Positions 1 to 8,461 of a stretch of DNA of 64,000 bases are shown here, piece after piece. The translations under genes were made by a program, and so were the position numbers. The stretch covers positions 1,178,001 through 1,242,000 of the forward strand of contig NZ_VKKY01000002.1 in the NCBI RefSeq assembly GCF_008271695.1. Reading direction: 5' to 3'. The stretch is from Rufibacter hautae (lineage in GTDB: Bacteria; Bacteroidota; Bacteroidia; Cytophagales; Hymenobacteraceae). Position 1 is the stretch's first letter, and the number at the start of each line of letters is the position of its first letter. The notes beneath the pieces were generated by a model. The model was not told the origin of the DNA and ran no database searches. It saw nothing but the letters and a program-made list of their open reading frames with translations.

Positions 1-280
1 ACGGCTGGAACCAGTGGGTGTAGTGGGTAGCACCACGGCTCAGGGCCCAGGTTTTCATGGCTCCCGCCACGGCATCGGCTAGGTTACGGTCTACTTTGCT
101 GCCGGTTTTAATGGCAAACTGCAGGCGTTTGAAATAATCTCCTGCCAAAGTAGCGCGCATGGCCTCTAAACCGAATACGTTACTTCCATAATAATCAGAG
201 ATTTTGTCAGAAGGTAGCTTCACCTCTACTGGCGTCCGTTGGTTTACCAACTCAAGCGCCTTAAAACGAAGAATGGCCAT
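1..280 (-). CDS. Glutamine synthetase type III, N-terminal 93 residues (runs off the window)
   Basis: The reverse strand encodes a protein starting MAILRFKALELVN from an ATG at 280. It stays open to the window edge, giving 93 residues. The segments TPVEVKLPSDKISDYYGSN and GATHYTHWFQP match the amino-terminal region of the type III glutamine synthetase family, which makes glutamine from glutamate and ammonia using ATP in the cytoplasm and is common in Bacteroidota. Full-length family members are about 700 residues, so the catalytic barrel lies outside the window. The 243 nt upstream are AT-rich and shared with the divergent gene at 524. Family assignment is by recognition of the conserved start and is quite secure; type I or II enzymes begin differently. 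Confidence 0.9.
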   Translation of the reverse strand, partial: MAILRFKALELVNQRTPVEVKLPSDKISDYYGSNVFGLEAMRATLAGDYFKRLQFAIKTGSKVDRNLADAVAGAMKTWALSRGATHYTHWFQP

Positions 281-490
281 GAAATTTGTTTGTGATGAAA
301 AGATGCATCAAATGTAGGGTAGAAAATCATACTTTCAAGCATTGCCCCTATTTTTTTAACTACTTTTTTAAAACTTACCTCTACTTTCAAGAGAACAACC
401 CTCTATTTACACACCTATTTTCCCAAACAAGCATTAGAATTACCTCAACACCCCCTCAAAATACATAGTCTTCTAAAAAGACGCTCTTTT

Positions 491-519
491 TTGCCGATGT
501 CCTTTATGCGGTATATTTG
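491..519 (+). promoter_or_regulatory. Bacteroidota-type promoter for the gene at 524
   Basis: A TTG (491-493) is followed after 18 nt by TATATTTG (512-519), matching the Bacteroidota consensus TTG-N19-TAnnTTTG. The expected transcription start, a few bases past the TTTG, falls on or beside the GTG start codon at 524, so the transcript is probably leaderless. Confidence 0.6.
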
Positions 520-523
520 ACCC

Positions 524-2371
524 GTGAAAAGAATACTATTCAAAGCCTTCGGGTATTTTTTCTTCTGGACTCTCTTATTTGAGATATGCCGGGCAGTTTT
601 CCTCCTCTATCATTCTGCCAAAACCGATGCCTTAACCTCTGGTGAGATCGGGAAAGTGTTCTGGTACGGTCTCCGGATGGACCTTTCCTTCGCCGCTTAC
701 CTGAGTGTGATTCCGTTCCTGCTCTTTTTGAACGAAGTGGCTTTCAGAAAAAGGGTCTTTTTGAAAATTGTCTCTGTTTTCACCTATGTGCTGCTCCCTA
801 TTCTGGTGCTGTTGGTGACCATTGACCTGGAGCTGTATTCGGCCTGGGGTTTTAGGCTGGACTCTACCCCTCTGCAGTACCTTAACACGCCCGCCGAGAT
901 GCTGGCCTCTACGGCATCGGCCCCGGTCTGGCTCTTGGCGCTCCTTTATTTATTGCTGCTGGTAATTGGCGTGGTAGGCTACCGATTCCTCAGCCGGAAT
1001 TGGGCTGTTTCTCCAAAAAGAGGCGTAAAACAACTATCCGGTGAACTTCTGCTCAGTCTGTTTCTGCTTGCGTTGTTGGTGCTGCCTATCCGGGGCGGTT
1101 GGCAGCAGATTCCCCTGAACCAAAGCGACGTTTACTTTTCTTCCAAACTTTTCGCGAACCATGCGGGCGTGAACGTGCCTTGGAACGTGATGCACTCTTT
1201 GCTTAAAAAGAACCACAACACCAAAAACCCTTACCAGTACCTGGACGAGAAACAGGCCCAGGCCATGGTGCAGGAGTTGTACCAGTCCAAAAATGATTCT
1301 GTTCCTTCTTTGCTTCGGGTGAAAAAGCCTAACGTGCTGTTCATCATTCTGGAAAGCTACACCGCCAAGTTCATCGGGGCGCTGGGTGGCCCGGTGGAGG
1401 TGACGCCTAACTTCAACGCATTGGCCAAAGAAGGCATCCTGTTCCAGAACATCTACGCCGCCGGCGACCGAAGCGAGAAAGGCATGGTGGCGCTCCTAAG
1501 CGGCTACCCGGTGCAGACCACCACCTCCATTATCAAAACCCCGAAAAAGACGGAACGCCTGCCCCAATTTGCCTCAGAGCTGAAAAGGCTGGGCTATGGC
1601 ACCAGCTACTACTACGGCGGGGAATTGGCCTTTGCCAACATCAAGTCTTACCTCATCAACGGGCAGTATGACAAGCTGGTGGAGAAGTCTGATTTCCCGA
1701 GCGAGAACTACAACTCCAAGTGGGGTGTGCATGACCATATTCTGTTTGACCGGGTCTTAGCCGAGCACCAAAACCCCAAGCAGCCGTTCTTCACCACCGT
1801 CTATACCCTCAGCAGCCACGAGCCCTATGACATTCCCATTCCGGTCAAGTTCCCGGGCACCGATGAGGAAACCAGGTTCAAGAACGCTTTCTACTACACA
1901 GACTGGGCTTTGGGCCGTTTCCTCTCTGCCGCAAAGAAAATGCCCTGGTGGCAAAACACGCTGGTGGTGCTGGTAGCCGACCATGGGCACCATTTCCCCG
2001 GCCGTGACCAGAACGATGCCCCCAGCAAATTCAGGATTCCCTTGCTCATGACCGGCGGGGCCTTGGCCGTGAAAGATACTGTGGTGACGAACATCGGGTC
2101 CCAAACCGATCTGGTGTCTACCCTTCTGCAGCAGATGGGACAACCCACCCACCAGTTTGCTTGGAGCAAAAACCTGCTGGATGCCAAGGCTACCCCGTTT
2201 GCTTTTTACGTCTTCAACGATGGCTTTGGGATGGTCTCACCGCTAGGCGCCGTCACCTTTGACAACGTCTCCCAAAAACCAATCCTCCGCGACCCTGGAG
2301 TTACAGACAAGCAGGTAGAGCAAGGCAAAGCCTACATGCAAACCAGTTTCGGGGATTTCCTGAAGAAGTAG
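524..2371 (+). CDS. LTA synthase-like sulfatase-fold transferase, membrane-anchored
   Basis: This 615-residue protein has a hydrophobic N-terminal half with about five membrane segments (residues ~5-200). An extracytoplasmic alkaline-phosphatase/sulfatase-fold domain begins near residue 268. NVLFIILES (270-278) supplies the metal-binding Glu. GDRSEKG (314-320) carries the presumed nucleophile Ser317, where Firmicutes LtaS has Thr. ADHGHHFPG near residue 485 supplies metal-binding Asp and His. Family members transfer phosphoglycerol or phosphoethanolamine groups from phospholipids to envelope glycans. Bacteroidota lack lipoteichoic acid, so the acceptor here is unknown. The start is GTG, placed by the promoter just upstream; an ATG is not available nearby. 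The gene is monocistronic, with repeats and a possible hairpin after it. Sulfatase activity is less likely because the Cys/Ser-x-Pro-x-Arg motif is absent. Confidence 0.85.
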   Translation: MKRILFKAFGYFFFWTLLFEICRAVFLLYHSAKTDALTSGEIGKVFWYGLRMDLSFAAYLSVIPFLLFLNEVAFRKRVFLKIVSVFTYVLLPILVLLVTIDLELYSAWGFRLDSTPLQYLNTPAEMLASTASAPVWLLALLYLLLLVIGVVGYRFLSRNWAVSPKRGVKQLSGELLLSLFLLALLVLPIRGGWQQIPLNQSDVYFSSKLFANHAGVNVPWNVMHSLLKKNHNTKNPYQYLDEKQAQAMVQELYQSKNDSVPSLLRVKKPNVLFIILESYTAKFIGALGGPVEVTPNFNALAKEGILFQNIYAAGDRSEKGMVALLSGYPVQTTTSIIKTPKKTERLPQFASELKRLGYGTSYYYGGELAFANIKSYLINGQYDKLVEKSDFPSENYNSKWGVHDHILFDRVLAEHQNPKQPFFTTVYTLSSHEPYDIPIPVKFPGTDEETRFKNAFYYTDWALGRFLSAAKKMPWWQNTLVVLVADHGHHFPGRDQNDAPSKFRIPLLMTGGALAVKDTVVTNIGSQTDLVSTLLQQMGQPTHQFAWSKNLLDAKATPFAFYVFNDGFGMVSPLGAVTFDNVSQKPILRDPGVTDKQVEQGKAYMQTSFGDFLKK

Positions 2372-2401
2372 TGGTTGATGGCTGATTGTTAGTTGCTGAT
2401 T

Positions 2402-2438
2402 GTTTTTAGGCTTGTTTTCTGGAAATCAGCTTAAAAAC
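2402..2438. repeat. Dispersed ~36-nt palindrome (family R1), copy 1
   Basis: Starts GTTTTTAGGCTTG and ends CAGCTTAAAAAC, with a TTTTCTGGAAA centre. This is a member of the degenerate palindrome family found throughout the window's intergenic DNA. Confidence 0.75.
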
Positions 2439-2461
2439 ATCTTCAGACTAATCAGTGATTG

Positions 2462-2491
2462 TTGTAGGGGCACCTCTTGTGGGTGCCCTTT
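2462..2491. repeat. Short dispersed repeat (GTAGGGGCA...GGGTGCCC), copy 1; may also terminate
   Basis: TTGTAGGGGCACC, a short loop, then GGGTGCCC and a TTTT. The stem can work as a terminator for the LTA-synthase-like gene. The reverse complement of 40459-40488 has the same layout (TTGTAGGGGCA... CTTGTGGTTGCCC), so this is also a repeat family. Confidence 0.6.
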
Positions 2492-2558
2492 TGCTTGGGC
2501 AGTCGTATGATAATCTACCTTGAGAATTACTCGCGTGGCATAACGACGCTTGCTCTTG

Positions 2559-2594
2559 GTTTTAGACCTGATTTCCAGAAAACAGCCCTAAAAC
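2559..2594. repeat. Dispersed palindrome R1, copy 2
   Basis: GTTTTAGACCTGATTTC at the left and GAAAACAGCCCTAAAAC at the right, with only CA between the arms. One of the better preserved copies, about 75 nt upstream of mtaB. Confidence 0.8.
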
Positions 2595-2650
2595 AACCTT
2601 CTAACTGACAACTATCAACAGACAACTTATAACTATTTCCCGTTTCTCCG

Positions 2651-2658
2651 TACCTTTG
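2651..2658 (+). promoter_or_regulatory. -7 promoter box of mtaB
   Basis: TACCTTTG matches TAnnTTTG and ends 10 nt before the ATG at 2669, implying a very short leader. No convincing TTG box was found at the usual distance. Confidence 0.45.
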
Positions 2659-2668
2659 TGCCTTGATT

Positions 2669-3988
2669 ATGAAAAAGGTAGCATTCTATACATTAGGCTG
2701 TAAGCTCAATTTCTCTGAGACTTCTACCCTCTCCCGCATTTTCCAGGAGCGTGGGTTTGAGAAGGTGGAGTTTACAGACACCCCAGATATTTACGTCATC
2801 AACACGTGCTCCGTCACCGACAATGCCGACAAGAAATGTCGGAAAGTGGTGAAGGAAGCGCTCAAACACTCGCCTAACGCGTTCATTACCATTGTGGGCT
2901 GCTACGCCCAGCTCAAACCAAAAGAGATTTCCGAGATCCCCGGGGTGGATGCCGTTCTGGGCGCCGCCGAGAAATTTCAGTTGGTAGACATCCTGGAGAC
3001 GTTTGAGAAGAAAGACGCCCCGCAGGTCCACGCCAGCCCGGTATCGGAGGTCAATACCTTCGTGAACGCCTACTCCTTCGGGGACCGCACCCGTACGTTC
3101 CTCAAAGTGCAGGACGGCTGCGATTATTCCTGCACGTTCTGCACCATTCCGCAGGCCCGGGGCAAAAGCCGCAGCAACACCATTGAGAAAGTGGTAGCCG
3201 AGGCCCGCAGCATCGGGGACTCCGGCGTGAAAGAGATTGTGCTCACTGGCGTGAACACCGGCGACTTCGGGTTGCAAGAAGGCGTGCGCGTGGAGAACTT
3301 CTACCAGCTTATCCAGGAACTGGACCAGGTGGAGAACGTAAGCCGCTTCCGGATTTCTTCTATCGAGCCTAATCTTTTGAGTGAGGAGATCATCAATTTT
3401 GTGGCAGGCTCTCAGCGCTTTATGCCGCACTTCCACGTACCGCTGCAGTCGGGTAGTAACAAGGTGCTGAAACTCATGCGCCGCCGTTACCTGCGCGAGC
3501 TGTATGCCCAGCGGGTAGAATGGATCAAGACCGCCATGCCGCACGCCTGCATCGGCGTAGACGTGATCGTGGGCTTCCCCGGTGAGACCGAAGAAGATTT
3601 CCTGGAGACCTACAACTTCCTGAACGGGTTGAACATCAGTTACCTGCACGTGTTCCCGTACTCTGAGCGCGCCAAGACCCTGGCCTTGGATCTGCCGAGC
3701 GTAGTGCCGCAGAAAGAGCGGAACCGCCGCGCCGATATGCTGCGCATCCTGTCTGAGAAGAAAAAGCGCGCCTTCTACGAAAGCCAGATCGGGTACGAAG
3801 GAAAGGTCTTGTTTGAAGCCGATATCACCGATGGCTTTATGGAAGGTTTCACCGAGAACTACGTGCGCGTAGTAGCCAAATATGATCCAGTGCTGGTAAA
3901 CGAGCAGAAACATGTTCGGCTCACGAACATCACGGCTGCCGGATTAATGGAGGCTGAGGAAACGTACCATGAACTGCTGGCGCACTAA
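2669..3988 (+). CDS. mtaB: tRNA t6A37 methylthiotransferase MtaB
   Basis: A 439-residue radical-SAM methylthiotransferase that converts t6A37 to ms2t6A37 in ANN-decoding tRNAs. The N-terminal UPF0004 domain has the cluster-binding context TLGCKLN (Cys11), NTCSVT and VGCYAQ. The radical-SAM motif is DGCDYSCTFC (Cys151, Cys155, Cys158). A C-terminal TRAM-like region follows residue ~370. CKLN rather than CQMN after the first cysteine and the C-terminal ETYHELLAH region separate it from MiaB, encoded at 20970. A TTG at 2663 is in frame, but it sits directly behind the promoter box; ATG 2669 gives the usual MKKVAFYTLGC start. Single gene, flanked upstream by R1 repeats. Confidence 0.93.
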   Translation: MKKVAFYTLGCKLNFSETSTLSRIFQERGFEKVEFTDTPDIYVINTCSVTDNADKKCRKVVKEALKHSPNAFITIVGCYAQLKPKEISEIPGVDAVLGAAEKFQLVDILETFEKKDAPQVHASPVSEVNTFVNAYSFGDRTRTFLKVQDGCDYSCTFCTIPQARGKSRSNTIEKVVAEARSIGDSGVKEIVLTGVNTGDFGLQEGVRVENFYQLIQELDQVENVSRFRISSIEPNLLSEEIINFVAGSQRFMPHFHVPLQSGSNKVLKLMRRRYLRELYAQRVEWIKTAMPHACIGVDVIVGFPGETEEDFLETYNFLNGLNISYLHVFPYSERAKTLALDLPSVVPQKERNRRADMLRILSEKKKRAFYESQIGYEGKVLFEADITDGFMEGFTENYVRVVAKYDPVLVNEQKHVRLTNITAAGLMEAEETYHELLAH

Positions 3989-4103
3989 CGCGCTGCACCT
4001 ACACCATATAATAGAATGAAAATGCCCTGCCGGATTAATCTGGCAGGGCATTTCTGTTTTTGAAGCTGGAAAGATGCTGTTATTGAAATTAAGACACTAA
4101 AAA

Positions 4104-5156
4104 CTAAGCCGAAGAAACCTCTAGGTTGGTCTGCTGCCGCGCCATGCGCTGGGCCAAAATACTGGCGGCGATCAACTGCAGCGCGTGGTACAGCATAAGC
4201 GGCAAAAGGATAATGCCGACGATATTGGCATCGGGGAAAATGACCTTGGACATAACCGTGCCGTGCACCAACGACTTCTTGGAGCCGCAAAAGATGGATG
4301 TGATCCGGTTCTCGCGCGAGAAGCCCAGCAAATTTCCCAGCAGGTGAATCAGCCAGAAAACGAGGAAGAACAACGCCACCATGGCCCCGCCCAGCATCAG
4401 CAACTGCTGGGCACTAAAGCCTTTGAACATCTCCCGCGCGAAGGAATCGCAGAAAGAGGAATAGACGATGAGCAGGATAATGGTCTGGTCAAACAGCCGC
4501 AGCCGGCCCTTCTGCCGCTCGGCAAACGCCCCAAACCGTTTGTTCAGCAGCACGCCCAGCGTGACCGGCAGCAACACCTGCAGCATGAGTTTGAGAATGA
4601 TGCTGCCCAAGTCCATCTCGGCGGCCGAGCTGGTGCTCATGAACAGCCCCATCCAGAGCGGCGTCATAAACACCCCGATGAGGCTGGAGATACTGGCGTT
4701 GAAGATTGCAGACGGGATATTCCCTCCCGCAATGGACACCATCACCACCGAAGAAGACACCGTAGACGGCAGGGCCGCCACGTAAAACACCCCCAGCCAC
4801 AAGAGTTGGTTCTCACCTCTGCCCAGCAGCAGGTTTGCCAGAAACACCAGCATGGGAAACAGCAGGAACGTACTCAGCTGCACCACCAGGTGCAGGCGCC
4901 AATCGCTGAGGCCGGCTTTGAGTTTGGCGGGGCTGAGACGCAGGCCGTAAAAAAAGAATATGAGCGACACGCCATAGGTGGTGATCTCTTCCAGGGGCAA
5001 GGGTCCGTTCTCCTCGCCTACGTGCGGCCACAGGTACGCCAGCAGAATCATAGCCAAGAGCGCCAGCAGGAAATTGTCCAGCCCCAGGCGCTTCATGAAT
5101 TTACTCGCCCGCTCCCGCACCGGAACCAGGGCTACTCCGTTGTTTTCAGTTTCCAA
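4104..5156 (-). CDS. SBF-like (YfeH-type) sodium-dependent transporter
   Basis: A 350-residue polytopic membrane protein with about nine to ten hydrophobic segments (from LDNFLLALLAMILLAYLWP to MLYHALQLIAASILA). The pattern fits the SBF-like branch of the bile acid:sodium symporter superfamily, e.g. IFCGSKKSLVHGTVMSKVIF near the C-terminus and GVSLIFFFYGLRLSP near the N-terminus. The natural substrate of this branch is unknown; bile acid transport should not be assumed. The chosen start is TTG at 5156 because a strong GGAGGAG lies 5 nt upstream. A later Met before KRLGLDNF (codon 21) gives a more typical family length and cannot be excluded. Apparently monocistronic. Confidence 0.8.
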   Translation of the reverse strand: METENNGVALVPVRERASKFMKRLGLDNFLLALLAMILLAYLWPHVGEENGPLPLEEITTYGVSLIFFFYGLRLSPAKLKAGLSDWRLHLVVQLSTFLLFPMLVFLANLLLGRGENQLLWLGVFYVAALPSTVSSSVVMVSIAGGNIPSAIFNASISSLIGVFMTPLWMGLFMSTSSAAEMDLGSIILKLMLQVLLPVTLGVLLNKRFGAFAERQKGRLRLFDQTIILLIVYSSFCDSFAREMFKGFSAQQLLMLGGAMVALFFLVFWLIHLLGNLLGFSRENRITSIFCGSKKSLVHGTVMSKVIFPDANIVGIILLPLMLYHALQLIAASILAQRMARQQTNLEVSSA

Positions 5157-5581
5157 AGCAACTCCTCCGGCTTTAGTACAGGTGATTTTTTAGAACCCGT
5201 TTAAAGCCTTATTTTTAAAATTCAGCCCAAAAATAGAAGTACGAATCCCCGAGCTAAAGTTTTTCTCTATATAATAAAAAGGGTGCCGCTGGAGTTGTCA
5301 TTATTTTAGCCCCCACACTCCTTGTTCTTGCCCAGGCAAATCCTTCTTTGACCAGGCAACCATTCTGGGAGACAGCGCATCTAACCAAAGAAACCAAGTT
5401 GCTTCCTCTTTTTAGGTTTGATGGCCGGGTCAACCAGTATTCCGCTTAGCAAAAGAAGGTGCTTTTGGTCAATGACAGCTGATCAAATTTGGTCATGATT
5501 TTAAGAAACCAGCCTAAAAACGAATTAGATGCACTTCTTGTCACTCATAATAAATATTTTAAAATAATTTGAAACAGTACC
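5157..5581. other. AT-rich intergenic spacer, no gene seen
   Basis: Divergent spacer between the SBF-like transporter and the small gene at 5655. It contains one degenerate R1 copy near its end and no recognisable RNA or reading frame of note. Confidence 0.5.
5487..5521. repeat. Dispersed palindrome R1, copy 3 (left arm degenerate)
   Basis: The right arm AAGAAACCAGCCTAAAAAC is clear; the left arm is eroded. Confidence 0.45.
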
Positions 5582-5612
5582 TTGCTTTACATAGTACCTT
5601 ATTATATCTTTG
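5582..5612 (+). promoter_or_regulatory. Bacteroidota-type promoter for the small gene at 5655
   Basis: TTG at 5582-5584, a 20-nt spacer and TATCTTTG at 5605-5612. The expected start near 5618 gives a leader of about 37 nt before ATG 5655, which supports expression of that short frame. Confidence 0.55.
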
Positions 5613-5654
5613 TTTCATTCTTAGAGAAAAATACAACTTAATCCTTCAATAGCC

Positions 5655-5810
5655 ATGGAAACTTTAACCATCTTTCAGCTGCTCCTACAGGTATTGTGCT
5701 TCCTAGGCTCCTTTACAGCCCTGGTTTTCGCCTATGTGTACCTGTTGTCAGGCCACGGAGCATCTCGCCAGAAGAAAGCGTTTACCTCCCCTGGACCCTT
5801 CCACCTGTAG
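5655..5810 (+). CDS. 51-residue single-span membrane protein, unknown
   Basis: An ATG frame of 51 codons (METLTIFQLLLQVLCF start, SPGPFHL end) has one hydrophobic stretch at residues ~6-31, predicted to cross the inner membrane, and a short basic tail (ASRQKKA). It is supported by a good promoter at 5582-5612 and by occupying the gap before the outer-membrane beta-barrel gene at 5890, 79 nt downstream. There is no signal-peptidase site. I do not recognise a family. Such short membrane frames are often missed by gene callers. It could instead be a chance frame; protein conservation in relatives would settle that. Confidence 0.45.
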   Translation: METLTIFQLLLQVLCFLGSFTALVFAYVYLLSGHGASRQKKAFTSPGPFHL

Positions 5811-5889
5811 CCCTGAGGCTTTTTTTTTCTACATGTACCTTGTATAACCCAGTACTATAAAGTATCCAACTCCCAAAATTCATACCGAT

Positions 5890-8331
5890 ATGAAAAAGTT
5901 TTATCACTTCCTCCTCTTGTTGGCCGCCCTGGCTTTCCTTACCCAGGCTGCCTTGGCCCAAACCCCTGGCACTATCACCGGTTTGGTGGTGGATGAAAAA
6001 GGCGAACCGCTCCCTTACGGCACCGTGGCCCTCCTCAAAGCCGCAGACGCCTCCCTCCTAACCGGCACCGCCATTGAACTGGACGGTACCTTCAAAATGA
6101 AAAGCCCGGCCCCGGGGAAATACCTGCTTCGCATCAGCGCCATGGGTTTCGCCAACAAAGACCTGCCTGTGCTGGAAATAAGCACCGCCGGTTTTTCGCA
6201 TGATTTCGGGAAAATAGCCCTGAAACAGGATTCCAAGGTGTTGAAGGAAGTGACCGTGAACAACCTGCGTCCCGCGGTAGACGTGCAGGCCGATAAGATG
6301 GTGGTGAGTGTGGAGGGAACCGCCATGGCCGCCGGCAACACCGCCTACGAGGTGCTGGCCAAATCGCCGGGCGTGTGGGTAGACCAAGATGGCAACATCC
6401 AGCTGAACGGCAAACAGGGCGTGAAAGTGATGATAGACGGAAAACTGACGTACCTGGACGGCAAACAACTGCAAACCATGCTACAGGGCATGCCCGCTGA
6501 TAACCTGAAGAACCTGGAAATCATCGCCAACCCCTCCTCCAAGTTCGATGCCGAGGGAACCGCCGGCATCATCAACATCAACCTGAAGAAAAATAACTTG
6601 GACGGCCTCAATGGCAGCGTGTACGCCGGTTACCAGAACAACACCAAAACTACGGCCAACGGCGGCCTCAACCTGAACCTGAAACAAGGCAAATGGAGCT
6701 CCTCAGCCACCGTTGACCTGGCCCAGCGCCCTCGCAAAAGAACCTTCTCTATGAACCGCACCTTTGAGCAGGAAGGCGAGAACTCATATTTGAACCAGTC
6801 CGGCAAAGAGGAAGGCACCACCTTCGCTCCTTCCGCACGCCTCACCACCGACTATGACCTGAACAAGAACCACAGCGTAGGCGCTACCCTGGGCTTGTCG
6901 CATTCCCGCACCAACTCCGGCGTGAACACCAGGTCTACCCTGTTGGATCCCAGCGAGGATGGCGCCATCTACAACCAGACCACTACCCACAACAGAGGCA
7001 AATTCTCCAGCGTGTCGGTGAATGCGCACTACGCAGGCAAACTGGACACCCTGGGCACCACCCTCTCGGCCGATGTGGACGTGGCCCGCATCAAAGACAA
7101 CAGCCCCAGCGATTTCCTCAACTACAGAACCCACGCTACTACCGGGGCTATGGAGAGCGAGTACTTTGAGACCCTCAACCCTACCTCTTACCAGATCTAC
7201 TCAGCTAAAATGGACTTTGTGAAGCCTTTCCCTTCCATCAAAGGCAAACTGGAACTGGGCGCCAAGGCCAGCTACGTGGAGTCTGACAACCAGATAGACT
7301 TCTTCACCCTGGAAGGCAGCCAGCGCATCCCCGATGCCAAACGCAAAGGTGATCACTTCATCTATGACGAGAACATCTACGCCGCTTACTCCAACTTCAG
7401 TGCTACGCTCACCCCAAAAGTGACCCTGCAGGCCGGGCTTCGCGCCGAGTACACCGATTCTGAGGGAAACTCCATCCCAGAGCAGAAAGTAACGCCCCGT
7501 TCTTACCTGGATCTGTTCCCTAGCGTGTTTGTGCAGCAGAAAATCTCAGACAACTACACCATCGGGTATAACTACAGCCGCCGCATCTTCCGTCCGCGTT
7601 ACAGCAACCTGAACCCTTTTCGGTTCTACATTGACGCCAACACCTACGCCCAGGGCAACCCGTACCTGAAACCTGAGTACACCAACTCCTTCCAGGTGAC
7701 CCAGACCTTCAGACAGAACTACAACCTGATCTTCGGGTACGCCCACACCAAAGACGATATTTCTGAGGTGCCTGCTTTCTACCCCGAGACCAACACCATG
7801 GTGTTTCAGCAGCGCAACGTGGAAAGCGAGGCCTGGAACGCCACCCTGGTAGCCCCGGTGACCGTTACCTCCAAGTGGAACATGAACAACAACGTGACCA
7901 TCGCTTACCAGATCTTCAACACCCTCGTGGACGAGAGAACCATCCGCAACGCCCAGACCATGGTCATGGCCCAAACCAGCCACAACATCCTATTGCCTAA
8001 GAACTTCAAAATGGAGGTAAACGGCTCATACCGCGGCAAAGGGGTGTTCAACGTGTACAAAACAGACCCGGCCGGTTGGGTAGACGTAGCGGTGAAACGC
8101 TCTTTCCTGAAAGACCAACTGGAAGTGAACCTGGCCGTGACTGATATCTTCCGGACCCAGCGCATGAAAGGAACCTCTGAGGTGAACGGCAACATCAACC
8201 ACATCAACATGTACCAATTTGGCCAGAGCGTGCGTTTGAACCTGCGCTACCGCTTCAACAAAGGCGAGAAATTTGAGATGAAACGCCGCAATGGCAACCT
8301 TGACGAGGTGAACCGGGCCGGCGGAAATTAA
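5890..8331 (+). CDS. Outer-membrane beta-barrel protein with carboxypeptidase-regulatory-like N-domain
   Basis: An 813-residue protein with a signal peptide ending LTQAALA-QTPG (cleavage about residue 23). A CarboxypepD_reg-like domain follows (ITGLVVDEKGEPLPYGTVAL, residues ~28-110). Next come a TonB-plug-like segment (~125-230, including VMIDGKLTYLDGKQL) and a long OMP_b-brl_3-type barrel with alternating aromatic strands to residue ~800. The layout is that of TonB-dependent-receptor relatives lacking a clear TonB box, widespread in Bacteroidota. Substrate is unknown. There is no SusD partner, so a SusCD glycan-uptake role is unlikely. A strong hairpin terminator lies 60 nt downstream. Start ATG 5890 gives a clean signal peptide. 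Confidence 0.85.
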   Translation: MKKFYHFLLLLAALAFLTQAALAQTPGTITGLVVDEKGEPLPYGTVALLKAADASLLTGTAIELDGTFKMKSPAPGKYLLRISAMGFANKDLPVLEISTAGFSHDFGKIALKQDSKVLKEVTVNNLRPAVDVQADKMVVSVEGTAMAAGNTAYEVLAKSPGVWVDQDGNIQLNGKQGVKVMIDGKLTYLDGKQLQTMLQGMPADNLKNLEIIANPSSKFDAEGTAGIININLKKNNLDGLNGSVYAGYQNNTKTTANGGLNLNLKQGKWSSSATVDLAQRPRKRTFSMNRTFEQEGENSYLNQSGKEEGTTFAPSARLTTDYDLNKNHSVGATLGLSHSRTNSGVNTRSTLLDPSEDGAIYNQTTTHNRGKFSSVSVNAHYAGKLDTLGTTLSADVDVARIKDNSPSDFLNYRTHATTGAMESEYFETLNPTSYQIYSAKMDFVKPFPSIKGKLELGAKASYVESDNQIDFFTLEGSQRIPDAKRKGDHFIYDENIYAAYSNFSATLTPKVTLQAGLRAEYTDSEGNSIPEQKVTPRSYLDLFPSVFVQQKISDNYTIGYNYSRRIFRPRYSNLNPFRFYIDANTYAQGNPYLKPEYTNSFQVTQTFRQNYNLIFGYAHTKDDISEVPAFYPETNTMVFQQRNVESEAWNATLVAPVTVTSKWNMNNNVTIAYQIFNTLVDERTIRNAQTMVMAQTSHNILLPKNFKMEVNGSYRGKGVFNVYKTDPAGWVDVAVKRSFLKDQLEVNLAVTDIFRTQRMKGTSEVNGNINHINMYQFGQSVRLNLRYRFNKGEKFEMKRRNGNLDEVNRAGGN

Positions 8332-8391
8332 TCTCTTGCCCTCCACTTTCTCCGGCTTACAATTAATTTTCTTAAATTGAGGCCTAAACCC

Positions 8392-8442
8392 ATGAACATG
8401 GTCCGCGGAAAACCATTCGCGGACCATGTTCATCCCTTTTTA
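8392..8442 (+). terminator. Strong hairpin terminator after the barrel protein gene
   Basis: Perfect 16-bp stem (8392-8407 with 8418-8433), 10-nt loop, followed by CCCTTTTT. Confidence 0.85.
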
Positions 8443-8461
8443 AAACAATTAACTACAGACT

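Noticed and set aside
2693-3913. 406-codon frame on the minus strand
   Set aside because: It lies wholly inside mtaB, antisense to it, and its sequence is an arbitrary His/Leu/Val-rich product with no motif.
4185-5204. 339-codon plus-strand frame rich in Gln, His and Arg
   Set aside because: Antisense to the SBF-like transporter; the composition is that of a mirrored membrane protein.
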